Shown: positions 26,640-33,877 of the stretch, piece after piece
Layout of the letters: each line of letters opens with the position of its first letter
Position numbering within the stretch: the first letter of the stretch is position 1
Made by a program: the position numbers and the translations under genes
Assembly (NCBI GenBank): GCA_000335715.1
Contig: AMYZ01000017.1
Location: 27,100 to 91,099, forward strand
Source: a beta proteobacterium L13
GTDB taxonomy: Bacteria; Pseudomonadota; Gammaproteobacteria; Burkholderiales; Chromobacteriaceae
Reading direction: 5' to 3'
DNA: 64,000 bases
Notes under the pieces: generated by a model
What the model was told of the DNA's origin: nothing
Seen by the model: only the letters and a program-made list of their open reading frames with translations
The model's database searches: none

Positions 26640-27596
26640 TCAGTCCAGCAGCACCAGGGCTTTATCCAACGCCTTTTGCTTGAGTTGGGCCCCTTGGCCA
26701 AACCAGGCCGAATCCAGACGGTAGTCCTGATTACGCGCACGGCGGCGATGATCGACGTATTCAGTCACCGCATTCACCAGCCCCCAGGCAGTGCCACGGG
26801 TACCGGTCAACATCGAACCCATGCCAGCACCGCTATACAGCATGGTGAGCTGCTGCATGGCACGCGATAAGGCCGGGTCTTCCTGCTGCGGTAACAGTGG
26901 CTCGTCCAGCACCTCAGCAAAAAAGGCCCTGGCCTCTTCTGGTGACACCGTGCGTTTGCTGAGTTGGCGGATGTTGGCCATAAAAGCCTCCCAGCCAGAC
27001 AAACCAATACCGAGCGCGTCTTTGACCGAACGCGGGTCAAACACCGTAGAGTGCGGCACCTTGACCACCCCCTGGCTATCCCCCACCGCGATCTGCAGCG
27101 TGTTATTGCACACCACCCGTACTGAGGTGAACTGTGCCGTAGTGCACAGCGTGCCATCGCAGCTGGTGGCCAACAGCAAATAAGCCTTCACCTTATCGCC
27201 ACTGCGCACCAGTGTTTCTTGCCCAGTTCTGGCCAAGGCCCACAGCTTTTTACCGCCCTTCAGCACCCCTGCAGTCTCCAGCTCGAAACCACCGGCATGC
27301 ACCAGGTCGTTGTAGAAATGCAGAACTTCGTGGGGCTGAACCACCTTGTAGCGCGGCGATACGACCGATAGCGGCGCCAGCGTATCCGAACGGTATAATA
27401 CTTTCGCATCACGATGCATGCGGATATGCATGCCGTCCGGCGAGACATTGAACAGCACATCGCTTTGCTCGATGGTCCAGTTCATGCCGGCTTCGTGCAG
27501 CCAGACATCAATCGGCTGTTGTTCGGTCAACTGGTTACCCAGGCCATGCCAAGGGGTAGCACCAACATACGCCATGGTTTCAACAAGATGTGACAT
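26640..27596 (-). CDS. DUF932 (phage/plasmid-like TIGR03299) protein
   Basis: The 318-residue protein has the DUF932 N-terminus (AYVGATPWHGLGNQL) and typical motifs SPRYKVVQPHEVLHFYNDLV, KLWALART and RVVCNNTL. Such proteins are frequent on plasmids, phages and integrative elements; the biochemical role is unknown. A CCTCC-complement Shine-Dalgarno (GGAGG) precedes the ATG at 27596. It is the first gene of the minus-strand cassette, divergent from the AT-rich genes that begin at about 27.65 kb. Confidence 0.85.
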   Translation of the reverse strand: MSHLVETMAYVGATPWHGLGNQLTEQQPIDVWLHEAGMNWTIEQSDVLFNVSPDGMHIRMHRDAKVLYRSDTLAPLSVVSPRYKVVQPHEVLHFYNDLVHAGGFELETAGVLKGGKKLWALARTGQETLVRSGDKVKAYLLLATSCDGTLCTTAQFTSVRVVCNNTLQIAVGDSQGVVKVPHSTVFDPRSVKDALGIGLSGWEAFMANIRQLSKRTVSPEEARAFFAEVLDEPLLPQQEDPALSRAMQQLTMLYSGAGMGSMLTGTRGTAWGLVNAVTEYVDHRRRARNQDYRLDSAWFGQGAQLKQKALDKALVLLD

Positions 27597-27657
27597 ATAA
27601 CCTCCTGTGGTTTGAACTCATAAAAGGTATATGTGCACTTATTATTTTAGGAACAGC

Positions 27658-28317
27658 ATGTTTTTCAAAATAGCCCACCCCGAGAACTCAACAGAATACA
27701 TTGACAACATGAGGCTTGGAGAATGTGTGATGATGATTGCTGCAAAAAGGCACAACATTAAGCTGGGAATTAATAACGCCCCATATCCCCACTTTGGCAA
27801 TATGAACCCTGCTCATTACGATTATTTTTCAAGACGAATAGAAGAAGAGTGCCAAAAACGAAAACTTACTCCTCCAAACCTTACAGTACCGGGTACTGTT
27901 TTTGACCTGAGCTGGATTGATGAAAGTCCCGAGACGCTAAGGTTTGTCAAAGCAGCATTTAACAAACCAGAGATCATAATATCAAGATTAGAACCAACCT
28001 CACTCACAGAGAAAAACATAAAATACTGGGCACCCACACCGCCCATATTAAGTGATTTTCCTGAAGTCACACAGTTCAAAAAATGTAAAAGACAGTTCAT
28101 AAAACTTGAAGGGATGCAGTCAAATTTAGAGCTCATCGCCGCTAATTTTCTTAGCCTAACATTATCACCTCGCCATATATCCAGCATTATCAAACTAACC
28201 AGGACGGCACTCCATCTCAAGAATGATGTAGACCCGGTAGTAAGTGCTCTTGGCATTAGCACACCCATGAGTGCAGTGATAGCTTGGGCAGAAAAAAAGG
28301 CATCGATCCTCGTGTAA
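27658..28317 (+). CDS. hypothetical protein, 5' part of a gene split at a slippery site
   Basis: I place the start at ATG 27658 because AGGA lies 6 bases upstream; an ATG at 27631 is possible. The 219-residue product is AT-rich in coding and unlike neighbours to the left. Its C-terminus DPVVSALGISTPMSAVIAWAEKK closely resembles residues 12-32 of the paralogue at 28928-29464 (DPIIKALGSKTPMKAILAWAKTHK). The zero frame then ends six codons after an A-AAA-AAG heptamer (28293-28299). The missing remainder of the homology continues in the -1 frame (28300-28778), so this is probably one gene expressed through frameshifting or broken by an indel. No known family recognised. Confidence 0.6.
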   Translation: MFFKIAHPENSTEYIDNMRLGECVMMIAAKRHNIKLGINNAPYPHFGNMNPAHYDYFSRRIEEECQKRKLTPPNLTVPGTVFDLSWIDESPETLRFVKAAFNKPEIIISRLEPTSLTEKNIKYWAPTPPILSDFPEVTQFKKCKRQFIKLEGMQSNLELIAANFLSLTLSPRHISSIIKLTRTALHLKNDVDPVVSALGISTPMSAVIAWAEKKASILV

Positions 28318-28778
28318 TTACGCACCTAGAGCAGACAATAAAAGTCAACAAGAGACTACTCAGCAATGCCGTAAAGCGATACTGCATTAATACATTGGAA
28401 AATGAAACAAAGGGTACGTTTCGAGACCCAATAGAGATTGCAAAAAAAATTCGAACCCACTATCAAAACGGCAAAAAAGTCACAGAAGGAAGAAGCATTA
28501 AAGATCACCCACCAATAACAATAGTACTAAGCAAAGAAATATATGAAAAGCTAGAAAATCACAAGAAAGACAAGAATATTACACACACAGAATTGATGGA
28601 GAGCTTACTAATTAAACATTTCGAAAAGATTTATCCAAAAAACTACGCTAACAAAGAAAAGTCTCCCACCATCAAAAATCCGCAAGACTCAAAAACACTT
28701 TCCGCCATGGCGCCAGCAAACCCACCTGAATTGGGCCGGCAATCAATGCCAGTTCAAACAATGAAAGCGGATGACTAA
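28284..28778 (+). CDS. continuation of split gene in -1 frame, RHH-like C-terminus
   Basis: This frame has no convincing independent start (only TTG at 28284, no Shine-Dalgarno). It supplies the part that the upstream frame lacks relative to the paralogue at 28928: DPIEIAKKIRTHYQNGKK aligns with SPIDIAKKIKHHYQNSKK, and ITIVLSKEIYEKLENHKKDKNI aligns with IRIYLKKEVRQQLEKHKKHTEI. The last alignable block looks like a ribbon-helix-helix DNA-binding unit (short strand, then two helices ending LMESLLIKHF). A tail of about 45 residues is unrelated to the paralogue. The joined product would be about 380 residues. Confidence 0.55.
   Translation: MGRKKGIDPRVITHLEQTIKVNKRLLSNAVKRYCINTLENETKGTFRDPIEIAKKIRTHYQNGKKVTEGRSIKDHPPITIVLSKEIYEKLENHKKDKNITHTELMESLLIKHFEKIYPKNYANKEKSPTIKNPQDSKTLSAMAPANPPELGRQSMPVQTMKADD
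28293..28299 (+). other. A-AAA-AAG slippery heptamer at the gene junction
   Basis: The heptamer is in the correct phase for -1 tandem slippage: zero-frame codons are GAA AAA AAG, and after slipping the ribosome reads AAA AAA GGC into the downstream frame. A AAA AAG is the most efficient such signal known in E. coli (for example dnaX and many IS3 elements). I did not identify a strong downstream stem-loop by eye. A homopolymer indel (7 A instead of 8 or another number) is the alternative explanation. Confidence 0.6.
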
Positions 28779-28927
28779 GATGCACATAATTGATTAAAAA
28801 ATTCCTTTGCAAAGCAAATATGACTTATTAAAGTTTAATATTAGCAAAATGAGCCAATACTAGCCTATACCAATGTAAAAACCACACTCACACGTTAGAT
28901 AATAAACACAGAAAGAATAGAAACATT

Positions 28928-29464
28928 ATGGAAACGAGTAAAGCGCCCCAAAAAGACAAGGATCCAATTATCAAAGCTCTAGGCAGCAAGACACCGATGA
29001 AAGCAATACTAGCCTGGGCAAAAACTCATAAAATTAACGACAGTGTAAATGACAGTTTTAGCCCCTGGGTGGGCGAAGGAAAACCAGATTCATCTGACAC
29101 CATCAAGATGATGGCAATAAATTCAATCTACCTGCATCACAAAAGTTCGTTCAACAGCCCAATTGATATAGCAAAGAAAATTAAGCACCACTATCAAAAC
29201 AGTAAGAAAATGCTGGACGGAAGGCTTGTTTCCGAAGGAAAATTAATTAGAATATACCTAAAAAAAGAAGTGCGACAACAGCTAGAAAAGCACAAGAAAC
29301 ACACAGAAATATCCCACTCAGACCTACTAGAAGATTTATTGAAAGCATATTTCGATGAGGTAGAATCAAATAACAATAGCACAAGCAGCAATTTCAAAGC
29401 CATAATGGAGAAAACTTTCCCAGACTTCAACATACCCACACCAGACATGACAACTAAAAAATAA
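28928..29464 (+). CDS. hypothetical protein, intact short paralogue with RHH-like C-terminus
   Basis: The 178-residue AT-rich gene product lacks the first roughly 190 residues of the upstream split gene but matches its later part over most of its length (DPIIKALGSKTPMKAILAWAK; DIAKKIKHHYQNSKKMLDGR). The segment LIRIYLKKEVRQQLEKHKKHTEISHSDLLEDLLKAYF has the strand-helix-helix pattern of ribbon-helix-helix DNA-binding proteins, such as ParD/MobC-like proteins. It may regulate or partition the surrounding element. This is inference only. Tandem paralogy suggests duplication within the element. Confidence 0.65.
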   Translation: METSKAPQKDKDPIIKALGSKTPMKAILAWAKTHKINDSVNDSFSPWVGEGKPDSSDTIKMMAINSIYLHHKSSFNSPIDIAKKIKHHYQNSKKMLDGRLVSEGKLIRIYLKKEVRQQLEKHKKHTEISHSDLLEDLLKAYFDEVESNNNSTSSNFKAIMEKTFPDFNIPTPDMTTKK

Positions 29465-29573
29465 ATATCTCAGTGCAATCCCAAAAATTCACTCAATACC
29501 TAGAAAATAAACATTGCATTGCAAAAGTAGAAAATTTCATACATAGTAAAAGTATAAAACCACCCAACCGCAA

Positions 29574-29613
29574 AAGAGTGCGGTGTTAGTTAAGCGACTA
29601 ACACCGCACTCTT
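29574..29613. terminator. 17-bp perfect inverted repeat between convergent genes
   Basis: Arms AAGAGTGCGGTGTTAGT and its exact complement flank a 6-base spacer. The element lies between the convergent genes ending at 29464 and 29615, a position suited to a bidirectional terminator. It lacks long T runs, so a protein-binding or replication role cannot be excluded. Confidence 0.6.
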
Positions 29614-29614
29614 C

Positions 29615-30304
29615 TTACAAGCGACTTACTCCAAAATTATGCTGGCTATCATTGATATCTTTACTTTGATGCTTGCACAAATAACTAGACCTCTGCAGCA
29701 AGCTTAGTCTCTCCCTATCGGTCATACCTGATACCTTATAGATGCATTCCTTAGGAAAATGGACAAGAGGAAAAGTCATCTCAGCAGGTATGCCTAGCGC
29801 ACTTTGCCATGCTTTAGCAATAAAGCCCGATAGATAATTATTCTGATAGTTCATATCGCCAAGCGACTGAAAGAAGTTTCCATTCATGAGTAGCAAGACA
29901 TGATAGTGAGGCTGCTCTGCATTCACTTGCTCTCTAGCCCAGACATATCTGACAGGACAGCGTGCAACATACTGTGCTGTTTGACTACGTCGCTTATGCT
30001 CTGCTGCTAACTTAGCCTTCAGTGACTTAAAGAAGGCTTCTATCACTCTATTATCGTAAGCTGATTGTCCAATCATCAACATAGGCAAATGCAGGTCTAC
30101 CCTGACAGCAAAGACTTTCTTGCAATCCGCTATTGCACGGTCAACTGTAGCAATGAGTCTATCTAAGTATTCAACCACATAAGGCGCATGCATTGGCATA
30201 AGTGGAACATCACGATAATTGAGCTCAGATATCAGCTTCTGGTGTCTGTGATTGGGTCTAGTGGCATAAGATGCAGTACTGATTGGTATAGAAATTGAGT
30301 TCAT
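29615..30304 (-). CDS. inovirus Gp2 / YagK-YfjJ-like protein (HUH-type)
   Basis: The 229-residue product resembles the YagK/YfjJ family, also labelled inovirus-type Gp2. Its features are a central VFAVRVDLHLP strand, EAFFKSLKAKL, and RYVWAREQVNAEQPHYHVLLLMN with an H-x-H (HYH) metal-binding motif as in HUH endonucleases. A later segment is SYLCKHQSKDIND. HUH proteins start rolling-circle replication or transposition; a replication-initiation role is plausible but not proven for this family. The coding region is AT-rich and lies in the foreign block near an AlpA regulator. Confidence 0.75.
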   Translation of the reverse strand: MNSISIPISTASYATRPNHRHQKLISELNYRDVPLMPMHAPYVVEYLDRLIATVDRAIADCKKVFAVRVDLHLPMLMIGQSAYDNRVIEAFFKSLKAKLAAEHKRRSQTAQYVARCPVRYVWAREQVNAEQPHYHVLLLMNGNFFQSLGDMNYQNNYLSGFIAKAWQSALGIPAEMTFPLVHFPKECIYKVSGMTDRERLSLLQRSSYLCKHQSKDINDSQHNFGVSRL

Positions 30305-30414
30305 TACTCAGTTCATCCTGTTTATATTTAGTTCATGCAAAGTCAATTAAATCTATCTAAATCTATATTACCATTTACCTTGCAAATAATTCTCATTGCA
30401 ACTTCCAAAATGGA

Positions 30415-30451
30415 AAATGCCACCGAGACAACAGCCGCCTCGATGGCATTT
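30415..30451 (-). terminator. hairpin downstream of alpA-like gene
   Basis: Inverted arms AAATGCCAcCGAG and CTCGaTGGCATTT with an 11-base loop lie 57 bp after the AlpA-like stop. Read on the minus strand the stem ends in ATTTTCCATTTT, consistent with a terminator. Confidence 0.6.
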
Positions 30452-30507
30452 CTTACATAGGAAAGCTAGATTCTTTACTATCGGAAATCCTGCATGTGTC
30501 AGCAGTG

Positions 30508-30684
30508 TTAGCGACATGCCAACTTGGCGGACAACCACTGCTCTACTTCCTCCCTGGACCAGCCTGCGGCCCTAGCCCCTAGCTTGATCTGCTTCGGGAA
30601 CTGGCCATCACTGATGTACTTGTAGATGGTAGAACGGGCCAAACCAGTCATTTCCATGACGGCATTAAGACGAAGAATTTTCAT
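30508..30684 (-). CDS. AlpA-family helix-turn-helix regulator
   Basis: From the ATG at 30684 the 58-residue protein has the AlpA/excisionase-like winged helix: MKILRLNAVMEMTGLARSTIYKYISDG, FPKQIKLG, and GWSREEVEQWLSAKL. AlpA proteins activate excision or integrase genes of CP4-57-like elements and are frequent in satellites. The frame extends upstream to a TTG at 30720, but the ATG gives the family's normal length. No integrase gene is adjacent. Confidence 0.85.
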   Translation of the reverse strand: MKILRLNAVMEMTGLARSTIYKYISDGQFPKQIKLGARAAGWSREEVEQWLSAKLACR

Positions 30685-31652
30685 GATGAGATCGCTTGAT
30701 GAGTTGCACCAAGCGATCAATGCAGTGCGAAGTTTTTTATCTCTTCGCTAACGCTACCAGGCACAAGACGCTAGGCAGCTACGCCCCAAGCGTAGCTGCA
30801 CAAGGCAAAGGTAGTCACTCGTTGTAGCCACTATCACGGCGTCGATCTACGGCAACCCCAGTAAGTAGGTGCCCATAGGAAAATGCTCCAAAGTTACCCG
30901 TTCAAGCCCCGACTAGGCTGAAATCGTTACAGACCGACCCTGCTCTCATGTACCAGACATTCCGAGCAACACGCGCTGGTTTACTGAGCCTGCAGTGACC
31001 TCCTCCCAACTAACCGAGGGTCAGACTTAGAGATCCCGGGCTTCTGCGCATCATGAGACGACTTCTGAGCACCAGGCTGACATTGCTATACCGGCGTACA
31101 TGTAGCGCTGTAAGTGTGCTGACAGCCCACCTTCTCACCTCGTCTGATCCGGGCATGTCCAGTGTGTCACTGAGACACAAGACTGCCTTACACCCATGCG
31201 CAGTTGCTGAACTAGCCATCAACAAGCCGTTGCCTCTTTGTAGCAGACACAGTTGCAATGCTTCGACACCGCCGCTTACCAAAATGCCTTCAATACAGCG
31301 CGGTACTCGGCTCCAGGCTCTTACGTCATTCCCAGTGGGCAGCCTCAGCTCAGCGTCTTTATCGACACCGGCCGATCGTTGACAGCACATCTGGTCGATG
31401 TGCCATTACAAGCCAGTAGTCGTTCTAGGAACCTGATAGGCGCTACACACAGCTAACCACACGAGGGCAGTCACTCTGCCCTGCGGCAGCATCACCATCA
31501 TAGTGTCAGCCTCTAACAAGCGTGGAACAGGAAGACTTCCATAGCACACCACAGGACACTAGCCGCGCGAAAACAAACATCCGTACCTACTACCTGCCAG
31601 CACGTAAAGCTGCGAGGTGTATCAACCAGCCGCTATCACGAACAGCCGGGGG
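30685..31652. other. long stretch without a supported gene
   Basis: About 970 bp between the AlpA-like gene and the G-rich repeat. Open frames here (for example 31010-31390 minus and 31053-31382 plus) are short, overlap each other and have no protein-like composition or Shine-Dalgarno, so I do not call them. The base composition returns to about 50-55% GC, unlike the AT-rich block to the left. It could be a decayed segment or the non-coding part of a small replicon. Confidence 0.5.
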
Positions 31653-31745
31653 GAAATACGGGGGAGGGTACGGGGAGTGCGGGGGTACGGGGGTACGGGG
31701 GTACGGGGGTACGGGGGTACGGGGGTGGCGGGGGGACGGGGGTTG
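31653..31745 (+). repeat. G-rich tandem repeat of GGGGGTAC
   Basis: Five exact tandem copies of the octamer GGGGGTAC occupy 31681-31720. Degenerate G-rich units lie on both sides (GGGGAAATAC, GGGGAGGGTAC, GGGGTGGCGGGG). All G runs are on the plus strand, and four or more runs of at least three G within short spacing could fold into a G-quadruplex. It interrupts no recognised gene. Confidence 0.85.
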
Positions 31746-31788
31746 GCCGCGGTGTTTACCCTCACTAAGTGGCTTAGAGGCACCATTT

Positions 31789-31864
31789 GAGTATTACTCG
31801 TTGCAATATTTTAAAATATCGAGTAATACTCGCACGATTCTCGCTGAATTTTTGAGTATTACTC
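31789..31864. repeat. three phased 11-bp palindromes GAGTAwTACTC
   Basis: GAGTATTACTC occurs at 31789-31799 and 31854-31864, and its complement GAGTAATACTC at 31821-31831. Centres are 32 and 33 bp apart, about three helical turns, so a protein could bind all three on one face. A further palindrome, ATATTTTAAAATAT, sits between the first two. The arrangement resembles an operator array, an iteron set or a small centromere. The nearest AT-rich genes encode RHH-like proteins, which makes a binding partner imaginable. Confidence 0.75.
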
Positions 31865-31894
31865 AGCTAATTAAATTACCACAAATAAATGACA

Positions 31895-31920
31895 TTGTCA
31901 TAATGGCAACATTATGACAA
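31895..31920. repeat. 11-4-11 inverted repeat, possible Xer (dif/cer-like) site
   Basis: TTGTCATAATG and CATTATGACAA are exact complements with a GCAA centre. Aligned as a Xer site, the right part TTATGACAAAT (31912-31922) matches 9 of 11 bases of the E. coli dif XerD arm TTATGTTAAAT. The left part CATTGTCATAA resembles a XerC arm, with an 8-bp centre as in plasmid cer sites. Alternatively it is an operator for the small gene beginning at 32123. Confidence 0.45.
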
Positions 31921-31922
31921 AT

Positions 31923-32123
31923 TTATAAAAAATCAGGCTCTTCAGGGAATGGTAGAAACGTGAGGTAAACACCAGACGTGAGAACGGCGGTGTAGGTTGG
32001 CTGCTTGTGCGACCAAGCCAACCAATCTGCACCGTCGCTCTCATACACGATGGTATGCGCAACCTCCTTGCCCAGAAGGATTTCACCATCACTTGCTTTT
32101 AGCACCACGCAGATACTCACCAC
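31923..32123 (-). CDS. small hypothetical protein
   Basis: A 66-residue product with protein-like composition (two hydrophobic strands, ICVVLKASDGEILLG and AVLTSGVYLTFLPF, and an acidic C-terminus). It starts at a GTG with only a weak AGG upstream. No family is recognised. It abuts the inverted repeat at 31895-31920. Confidence 0.35.
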   Translation of the reverse strand: MVSICVVLKASDGEILLGKEVAHTIVYESDGADWLAWSHKQPTYTAVLTSGVYLTFLPFPEEPDFL

Positions 32124-32147
32124 CTAAACCTGGCGGCAATACCCGAT

Positions 32148-32396
32148 ATGCCAGCCCGTTGCAGCGGCTACCAGCGCGTCGGCAGCTCAGCGCATGAGTA
32201 CCATTGGCGCACCCTACGTGACTTACCCATCCTCGGACACTCCGTTTCGCAACGCGTCAGACAGGATGGAGCGCATTGCCCGCCAAGTAGTGGCCACGAC
32301 GATGCCAGTCTGGCCGCACGGCAGGCGATACCACCGGCGCTGGTACCCTACCTGCCCACCCCGGCCAACGACCACGACGACGAAACGGCAACATGA
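32148..32396 (+). CDS. possible small ORF, first of an ATGA-coupled chain
   Basis: This frame (up to 82 residues) ends in a TGA that overlaps an ATG (ATGA at 32393-32396). That ATG opens an 18-codon frame ending in TGA at 32447-32449, which again overlaps ATG 32446. Such a chain is typical of compact phage or plasmid genes, but the predicted peptide is Pro/Asp-rich and matches nothing I recognise, and its start is uncertain. Confidence 0.25.
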   Translation: MPARCSGYQRVGSSAHEYHWRTLRDLPILGHSVSQRVRQDGAHCPPSSGHDDASLAARQAIPPALVPYLPTPANDHDDETAT

Positions 32397-32445
32397 GCCC
32401 GGCGACCATCATCCCGCCATCCGGCCCGGGCCACACCGAGAGCGC

Positions 32446-32679
32446 ATGATGCACGCAACTACCCCCCTGCAGCACTGGGGCCGCTGGGCTGTGGATACCG
32501 GCAGCTGGCGGCTAATCTGCGTCAGTATGGAACGCCACTACCTTCCACAGCGCCACTGCTACTTGCATCGTGATGCAGAAGTTTGCAGTGAGCTTTTTAC
32601 TTGTCTCCTATTCGGCCTAAGCTGTCGTTGGATCAATGCAAAAAAACAGGCAGCAACCGACTGCTTAGCTGCCGTTTAG
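32446..32679 (+). CDS. possible small hypothetical protein
   Basis: From ATG 32446 a 77-residue frame has a fairly protein-like composition (HWGRWAVDTGSWRLICV, then Cys/His-rich RHYLPQRHCYLH and a hydrophobic FTCLLFGLSCRW). Translation could be coupled to the preceding tiny frame through an ATGA overlap. The family is unknown and the call is tentative. Confidence 0.3.
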   Translation: MMHATTPLQHWGRWAVDTGSWRLICVSMERHYLPQRHCYLHRDAEVCSELFTCLLFGLSCRWINAKKQAATDCLAAV

Positions 32680-32854
32680 TCTTGCGAGACGACAAACGGC
32701 AGCTTTCCCATCTGGCGAATACGTACTCCTGGCCCGTTGCAGTCCTTCACTGCATCTCGGCCAATATCTCAGCTGTAATAAAAACGGACCTAGTGGGATA
32801 GTGACGATCTGCTGAGGTATAGTTATGCATAAGAAATAACAGGAAGGCTCTGAT

Positions 32855-33877
32855 ATGCCACACCCCATTGTGCAGTGGGCTCAGATTGCTGCTAACTACC
32901 GCCGAGGAACGATTCTGCTGGGCAATGGGGCGAGCATTGCCGTTTCTCGGAGGTTCGACTATCGCTCACTGCAGGCCCACGCCCAGCAAAATGGCTTACT
33001 CGCAGATGACGTAAATGACCTATTCACCTTCTTCGAGACGTTTGATTTCGAGCTGATCCTTCGACTTGTCTGGCAGGCATCTAACGTAAACCGCTCACTG
33101 CGGATACCTGACGATCGCACGCACCAAGCTTACCTGAACGTTCGAGAGTGCTTGATCCACGCGGTTCGCGAAGTACATCCTGACTACGAACAGGTAAGTG
33201 ACCATTTGCCTTGTATGTATCAGTTTCTCAGGAGCTTCGATACGGTCCTGTCTCTTAATTACGATCTGCTGGTCTACTGGACGATGACCTATGGGCTCGA
33301 CGTCCAAGATGGTCACCAGTTCAAGGATTGCTTCCGCAGGAACGGAGCGTTCGATGATGCCTGGCAAAGATTCCGTGAACTGTTTAGGGAGCGGACTAAC
33401 ACTTTGGTTTTCTACCCTCATGGCAGCCTAGCACTGTGCCGCAATCTAGTAGAGCAGGAGTCCAAGATCCATAGTGCCGGGGGAAGCTTGCTCGAGGCAA
33501 TCCTTCGCGAGTGGCGCAGCGAGCGGGTTGTGCCTCTGTTTGTCAGTGAAGGAACGATGCAGCAGAAGGTGTCATCTATCCAAAACAGCTACTACCTTTC
33601 TACCGTGTATCGAGAGGTTCTTACTTCACAGCGAATCACTTTAACACTGTATGGCTGGGGGCTCGGAGAGCATGATCGGCATCTGCTGAGACGGATGCGC
33701 GGAACCGGGATCCAACGGGTCGCCGTCTCCGTTTTCCGTGGCGATCAGGCCTATTGCAATTATGCTTATCAGGCCGTTCAGGATGATTTGGGCCGAGTTC
33801 ATGTGGACTTCTTTAATAGTGAGAGTCCCGGATGCTGGATTTATCCACCTGCACCGGAATTAGGTCAACTTCGCTAG
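32855..33877 (+). CDS. DUF4917 / SIR2-like domain protein
   Basis: The 340-residue protein begins with a Rossmann-like TILLGNGASIAVSRRFDYRSL and contains DTVLSLNYDLLVYW, LVFYPHGSL and LTLYGWGLGEHDRHLL. This pattern (glycine loop, NYD, HG, GxGxxxxD) is shared by DUF4917 and SIR2-like domains of anti-phage proteins that bind or degrade NAD. AGGAAGG precedes the ATG at 32855. It stands alone ahead of the ABC-3C genes on the same strand. An NADase abortive-infection function is inferred from the fold and context, not shown. Confidence 0.7.
   Translation: MPHPIVQWAQIAANYRRGTILLGNGASIAVSRRFDYRSLQAHAQQNGLLADDVNDLFTFFETFDFELILRLVWQASNVNRSLRIPDDRTHQAYLNVRECLIHAVREVHPDYEQVSDHLPCMYQFLRSFDTVLSLNYDLLVYWTMTYGLDVQDGHQFKDCFRRNGAFDDAWQRFRELFRERTNTLVFYPHGSLALCRNLVEQESKIHSAGGSLLEAILREWRSERVVPLFVSEGTMQQKVSSIQNSYYLSTVYREVLTSQRITLTLYGWGLGEHDRHLLRRMRGTGIQRVAVSVFRGDQAYCNYAYQAVQDDLGRVHVDFFNSESPGCWIYPPAPELGQLR

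Noticed and set aside
28284..28778. An independent gene for the -1 frame product
   Set aside because: Only a TTG without a ribosome-binding site could start it, and its homology to the paralogue continues that of the upstream frame.
31522..31917. Plus-strand frame of 131 codons across the G-rich repeat
   Set aside because: Its centre is only the translation of the GGGGGTAC repeat, with no protein-like flanks or family.
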